Shown here: piece after piece, positions 60,656 to 64,000 of the stretch
Layout: every line of letters begins with the position of its first letter
How positions within the stretch are numbered: position 1 is the stretch's first letter
DNA from: Rossellomorea sp036867415
GTDB taxonomy: Bacteria; Bacillota; Bacilli; Bacillales; Bacillaceae_B
Reading direction: 5' to 3'
NCBI RefSeq assembly: GCF_036867415.1
Contig: NZ_JBAJHU010000002.1
Span: 186,001 to 250,000 of the forward strand
Length of the DNA: 64,000 bases
Notes under the pieces: model-generated
Seen by the model: the letters and a program-made list of their open reading frames with translations, nothing else
Databases searched by the model: none
What the model was told of the DNA's origin: nothing
Made by a program: the position numbers and the translations under genes

Positions 60656-62132
60656 CGATTAACCCCCTCTTTCGTGCTTCTCTGTTCATCATGAATATGT
60701 GCTGAAGGGCATTGATCATTTCCCTCGTTCGTCCGTAATGAAAATACACGACGTCCCCCTTCGGAAACTCGGCACTCCTGCCCGCCCTCCCGGCAATCTG
60801 GACGAGGGCACTTTCGGTAAAAATCTTCTCCTCGGCACCCAAAACGGCGACATCGATATTCGGGATGGTGACCCCTCTTTCTAAAATCGTGGTCGTGAGC
60901 AGGACCGGAGTTTCATTGTCTCTCAGCTTTTGAACTTTCTCTTTTCTGTCGGGGTCTTCTGCGTGGACGGATTGTATTGACGGATCCAGTTCCTGAAACA
61001 GCGGCAATGCGTTTTCCATTGCCTGTACGGACGGGAAGAAAATGAGGGTCTGTTTGCTTTGATGCAGCCTCTTCATCGTCCATTTTTTGAGTGGAGAGGG
61101 AATCCGGTTCTTCTTGAATGCCTTGTCCCAATTGCCGCACCAGGCAAAGCGCGGGGAAGGAATCGGATGCCGGTGAAAACGTGCTGGAATACGGACATGA
61201 TGTTGTTTTCCCGAGTAACACCTTCCCTGTGTTTTCGTATCGGGAGTCGCTGTCAAACGGACCACTGCCGACTGGGGCTTGCGTGCCTTGTTTACCGCAA
61301 ATTGGAGGGAAGAATCATACGAATAGGGGAAAGCATCGACTTCATCGATGATCATGAGATCAAAGGCATGTTGATAGCGGTAGAGTTGATGGGTCGTTGA
61401 AAGCACGAGTTGCCCGTAACTGTGGCGGTCTTCTGAGCCGCCATACAGGGTGGTGATGGAGGTTTTTGGTAAGACTTTTTGGAGGCGCGGGGAAAGTTCG
61501 AGGATGACGTCGGTCCTTGGTGCAGCGATACACACTCGTTTATTTTGAGTGAACGCATGGTGAATCCCTTGGAATAGGACTTCAGTTTTTCCGGCGCCGC
61601 AGACGGCCCAGACTAATAATTCATCATGATTGCGAACGGCTTCCACTACTCGATCGGACGCTTCCTGCTGGGCTTGGGACAGGGTTCCCTGCCAGTCGAA
61701 TAACGTTTTTGAGTCGGTAATTGACGATGGACCGGTCCAGGTGAGCAGCGGTGTGCACTCGGATACCCTCCCCATCATGATGCAGTTTCTGCAGTAGGAG
61801 CAGGATTCTTTGCAGCGAAAGCAGTGGAAGGCGGCTAATAGGTGATTTTTGGTGTTGCCGCAGCGTCGGCATTGGTGGTTTTCGACTCCTTTTTGATAAG
61901 AGATGTAACCATTCGTATAGTGAATGTGGATCATTTCGAGTTCGAAGGGTAGTTCATCCAGCAGGAGAGCGCGGCCAGTGAGGAAGGATTGGAGTTGGGT
62001 GGAGTAAGGGAACTTAGAATCGAGCGGGACTGGAGGTGGTAATTCAATGTTCGATATTTTTTGGAGTTTAAATATGTCCTTTTCAAGAAGATGTTCAGGT
62101 ACTAAGTAATTGTTTTGTAGTTTGAATCTCAA
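60648..62132 (-). CDS. comFA: Competence DNA-uptake helicase ComFA
   Basis: 494-residue DEAD-box-like helicase driving single-stranded DNA import. A four-cysteine zinc finger (CRRCG...CFRCKESCSYCRNC, about 87-115) precedes Walker A CGAGKTEVLF near 178, Walker B DEVDAFPY near 255, and motif VI QIAGRAGRS near 447. The start is TTG at 62132 with AAGGAGG. The upstream side is occupied by a family-1 array and RAYT-2; I see no ComK box in the roughly 45 nt before the array, so its promoter may have been displaced. Confidence 0.93.
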   Translation of the reverse strand: MRFKLQNNYLVPEHLLEKDIFKLQKISNIELPPPVPLDSKFPYSTQLQSFLTGRALLLDELPFELEMIHIHYTNGYISYQKGVENHQCRRCGNTKNHLLAAFHCFRCKESCSYCRNCIMMGRVSECTPLLTWTGPSSITDSKTLFDWQGTLSQAQQEASDRVVEAVRNHDELLVWAVCGAGKTEVLFQGIHHAFTQNKRVCIAAPRTDVILELSPRLQKVLPKTSITTLYGGSEDRHSYGQLVLSTTHQLYRYQHAFDLMIIDEVDAFPYSYDSSLQFAVNKARKPQSAVVRLTATPDTKTQGRCYSGKQHHVRIPARFHRHPIPSPRFAWCGNWDKAFKKNRIPSPLKKWTMKRLHQSKQTLIFFPSVQAMENALPLFQELDPSIQSVHAEDPDRKEKVQKLRDNETPVLLTTTILERGVTIPNIDVAVLGAEEKIFTESALVQIAGRAGRSAEFPKGDVVYFHYGRTREMINALQHIFMMNREARKRGLIDE

Positions 62133-62178
62133 ATGCAGACCTCCTTAAGGTATGGTATTTTCTATTTATTGCGGGACT

Positions 62179-62264
62179 GTGCCTGGCACAGAGTGGGTTT
62201 TTTGTTCCTGGCACAATCTGCGAGGTTTCTGCCAGGAACAAATTGAGGGAAATGTGCCTGGCAC
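62179..62264. repeat. Family-1 array F: four units between RAYT-2 and comFA
   Basis: Cores at 62179, 62204, 62229 and 62254, exactly 25 nt apart: GTGCCTGGCAC, GTTCCTGGCAC, CTGCCAGGAAC and GTGCCTGGCAC. It lies 20 nt past the RAYT-2 stop and about 45 nt before the comFA start. Confidence 0.92.
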
Positions 62265-62284
62265 CAGGGAGTCTAAACAAAATT

Positions 62285-62848
62285 TCAAGTCGGTATCTCC
62301 CAATCTTTAATTCTCAATTTTGATTCTACATAGAATTGATATTTTTGTTGTGGATTTTCACCCAATGCTTGATAGACCTTTTCCTTATCCGTTAATTTAT
62401 CGTTATTCTTTGTGATATAGGTCTTGTAATTACTCCATCGGTAATCTTCGGGTGCCTTTGAACTGCGTGACTTTACAGGATTCAAGTGGACATAACTGAT
62501 TGTATCCAGCAGCTGCTTCATGTTTTTTATCACCTTAGAATAGTATCTATCCTGAAATACATGACCAACATAATTGTACTTTCTATTGAAGTATCTTGCG
62601 TAAATGGAGTGAATATAATGAATGATCTCGGTGGGGGAGTGGTTGATGGTTTCGATCACTAAGTGGATATGGTTAGGCATGAGACAAAAAGAGTGTAAGA
62701 TGAATGGTGTTCGAAGTTTAGCTCTTAATAGAAGTGAAAAGTAATGATGGTAATCTTTGCTGTCCCTAAAAACATTATTTTTTCTATTCCCTCTGGCAGT
62801 AATATGATAAATTGCACCAGGATACCAAATTCGAGGTTGTCTTCCCAT
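62285..62848 (-). CDS. RAYT-2: REP-associated tyrosine transposase (Y1/HUH)
   Basis: 187 residues, clearly related to RAYT-1: YHITARGNRKNNVFR at the N terminus, the HUH site in MPNHIHLVIE near 58, the candidate nucleophile tyrosine in HSIYARYFNRKYN near 83, GHVFQDRYYS and YVHLNPVKSR. ATG at 62848 with AAGGAAG. Family-1 palindromic arrays abut both sides (four units 3', six units 5'), as RAYT genes are flanked by their cognate REP sequences. It is inserted between degV and comFA, which are neighbours in B. subtilis. Confidence 0.88.
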   Translation of the reverse strand: MGRQPRIWYPGAIYHITARGNRKNNVFRDSKDYHHYFSLLLRAKLRTPFILHSFCLMPNHIHLVIETINHSPTEIIHYIHSIYARYFNRKYNYVGHVFQDRYYSKVIKNMKQLLDTISYVHLNPVKSRSSKAPEDYRWSNYKTYITKNNDKLTDKEKVYQALGENPQQKYQFYVESKLRIKDWEIPT

Positions 62849-62931
62849 TGAATCTTCCTTTCTATTTTTACTGGAATAATAACTTCATTCGACAAACTTT
62901 TTAATTCCCCTGCTTTTTCTTGAAATAACTT

Positions 62932-63067
62932 GTACCAGGAACAGAATGGCTGTTTTGTTCCTGGCACAAGTCGGGTGATTTGTTCCTGGCACAAACAAGC
63001 TCTATTGTTCCTGGCACAATTCGGTCCATTTGTTCCTGGCACAAACACAGCCTTTTGTTCCTGGCAC
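62932..63067. repeat. Family-1 array G: six units upstream of RAYT-2
   Basis: Cores at 62932, 62957, 62982, 63007, 63032 and 63057, exactly 25 nt apart. After the first (GTACCAGGAAC), all are identical GTTCCTGGCAC in TTGTTCCTGGCACAA context (the last ends ACC), the most homogeneous array in the window. Spacers are unrelated. Confidence 0.94.
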
Positions 63068-63082
63068 CCCACTAAATATTCA

Positions 63083-63112
63083 CTAAAAAAAGCCAGGCAC
63101 CAAAGCACCTGA
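63083..63112 (-). terminator. Terminator of degV built from a family-1 half unit
   Basis: GTCAGGTGC and GTGCCTGGC pair (with G-U) around TTTG on the minus strand, then seven T, 14 nt after the degV stop. Its 3' arm is a family-1-like GCCAGGCAC sequence. Confidence 0.8.
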
Positions 63113-63125
63113 CCCACAACCACAA

Positions 63126-63974
63126 TTATGTCATCTTCCTAGCCCAGCCCAGCCCCATCGAACCCTCACCCAAATGAGTCCCGATCACCGGACCAAAATA
63201 ACTCACATCAAACTCTACATTCGGATATTTCTCAGAAAGCTCCTTCATCCACTCCACCGCTTCACCTTCGCGGTTTGCATGTATGATCGAAGCCCGATAC
63301 GCCCCGCCATCCTTCACGGCGTCATCAAGCAACCCTTCTATCCGTTTCAATGCCTTCTTCCGAGTACGAATCTTCTCAAACGGCACGATCACCTTATCCA
63401 CAAAATGCAGCAAAGGCTTTACCTGCAAAAGACTGCCAATGATTGCCTGTGCCTGTGATAACCGGCCGCCGCGCTGCAGGTGCGCGAGGTCGTCAACCAT
63501 GAAGTATGCCTGGACGGACTTTTTCATTTCATCCAACACCTGAATGATTTCTTCCGCGCCTTTTCCTTCACGAGCAAGCTTGGCCGCCTCAAGCGCGTAG
63601 AATCCCTGGACCATACAACTGATTTCTGAATCATAAGGATAGACTTTGATTCCCTCGACCATTCCCTCAGCCTGTCCCGCTCCCTGGTAGGTGCCGCTGA
63701 TGCCGCTTGATAAATGAATCGAAATCACCTCGTCATAGTCACGAGCCAATTTTTCAAACATCTCTGCGAATTCGCCTACCGGGGGCTGCGATGTGGTGGG
63801 AAGCTTGTCTTGTGTGACTACTTCTTCGTAGAAGTCGTTTGCCGTGATGTCGATTTCTTCCCTGTATGTTTCGCCGCCGAGGATGACGCTGAGCGGGATC
63901 ATGTGTATGTGTAAAGAATCGCGCAATTCTTTCGGGATGTAGGCTGTGCTATCCGTTACAATTGCCGTTTTCAT
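63126..63974 (-). CDS. DegV family fatty-acid-binding protein
   Basis: 282 residues, starting KTAIVTDSTAYIPKEL, with TSQPPVGEFAEMFEKL near 80, IHLSSGISGTYQGA near 102 and the C-terminal GPVIGTHLGEGSMGLGW. The family binds long-chain fatty acids, and related FakB proteins present them to FakA kinase; which role applies here is open. ATG at 63974 with GAGGGG. In B. subtilis a degV paralogue (yviA) also adjoins comFA, so this is the syntenic copy. Confidence 0.9.
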   Translation of the reverse strand: MKTAIVTDSTAYIPKELRDSLHIHMIPLSVILGGETYREEIDITANDFYEEVVTQDKLPTTSQPPVGEFAEMFEKLARDYDEVISIHLSSGISGTYQGAGQAEGMVEGIKVYPYDSEISCMVQGFYALEAAKLAREGKGAEEIIQVLDEMKKSVQAYFMVDDLAHLQRGGRLSQAQAIIGSLLQVKPLLHFVDKVIVPFEKIRTRKKALKRIEGLLDDAVKDGGAYRASIIHANREGEAVEWMKELSEKYPNVEFDVSYFGPVIGTHLGEGSMGLGWARKMT

Positions 63975-64000
63975 AGTCGTTACCCCTCTTATTCTTTATT

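Overview
The window comes from a moderate-to-low-GC member of the Bacillaceae (Bacillus sensu lato; Rossellomorea-like is my guess, not shown). The evidence is the backbone gene order, which follows Bacillus subtilis from uvrA-uvrB-csbA through minJ, ctpB, cccB, ftsE-ftsX, prfB, secA, hpf and the late flagellar block (fliT, fliS, fliD, flaG, hag, csrA, fliW, yviE, flgL, flgK, flgN, flgM, yvyF) to comFC-comFA and degV. SAM, c-di-AMP and c-di-GMP riboswitches, a GAAC-N4-GTTC LexA box and sigma-D/sigma-B type promoters agree. Almost every gene is on the minus strand.

Layout: 1-2.4 kb, methionine ABC importer under an S-box. 2.6-8.5 kb, uvrA, uvrB and csbA, with an SOS box and a dense DnaA-box cluster. 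8.5-14.9 kb, HD protein, alpha/beta hydrolase, serA-serC and KtrAB potassium uptake under a c-di-AMP riboswitch. 15.1-19 kb, DUF1206 protein, orphan Opp-type permease pair, DUF1062 protein. 19.5-25 kb, minJ, a PHA-synthase-like cluster and ctpB. 25.2-29.3 kb, methionine and sulfur genes with a second S-box. 29.7-32.8 kb, DUF302, ResA-like thioredoxin and a c-di-GMP riboswitch over a small unknown gene. 33-37.7 kb, FtsEX with an M23 hydrolase, cytochrome c551 and a YitT-family protein. 38.2-46.6 kb, prfB with its programmed frameshift, secA, a SEC-C protein, DUF1028 and M29 peptidase genes, hpf. 46.9-48.5 kb, a RAYT transposase and an orphan ABC-2 permease. 48.6-59.9 kb, flagellar genes. 60-64 kb, comFC, comFA, a second RAYT and degV.

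Two observations stand out. First, the intergenic regions carry families of short repeats on a fixed pitch. Family 1 (core GTNCCWGGNAC) forms seven arrays of 2-11 units, nearly all exactly 25 nt apart. Family 2 (core TTCACCWGGTGAA) forms two arrays with the same 25-nt pitch. Family 3 (ATAATTGCGC) forms two arrays with a 20-nt pitch. Each of the two RAYT (Y1/HUH) transposase genes is flanked on both sides by one palindromic family: RAYT-2 by family 1 and RAYT-1 by family 2. This looks like two parallel transposase/repeat systems with a shared array architecture, one of which has spread through the window.

Second, the flagellin gene hag is split near its 3' end by about 356-359 nt carrying group I intron core elements, so flagellin appears to need RNA splicing. 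Other points of note are the DnaA-box cluster, the c-di-GMP switch over an unknown small protein, and a coiled-coil M23 hydrolase next to ftsEX.
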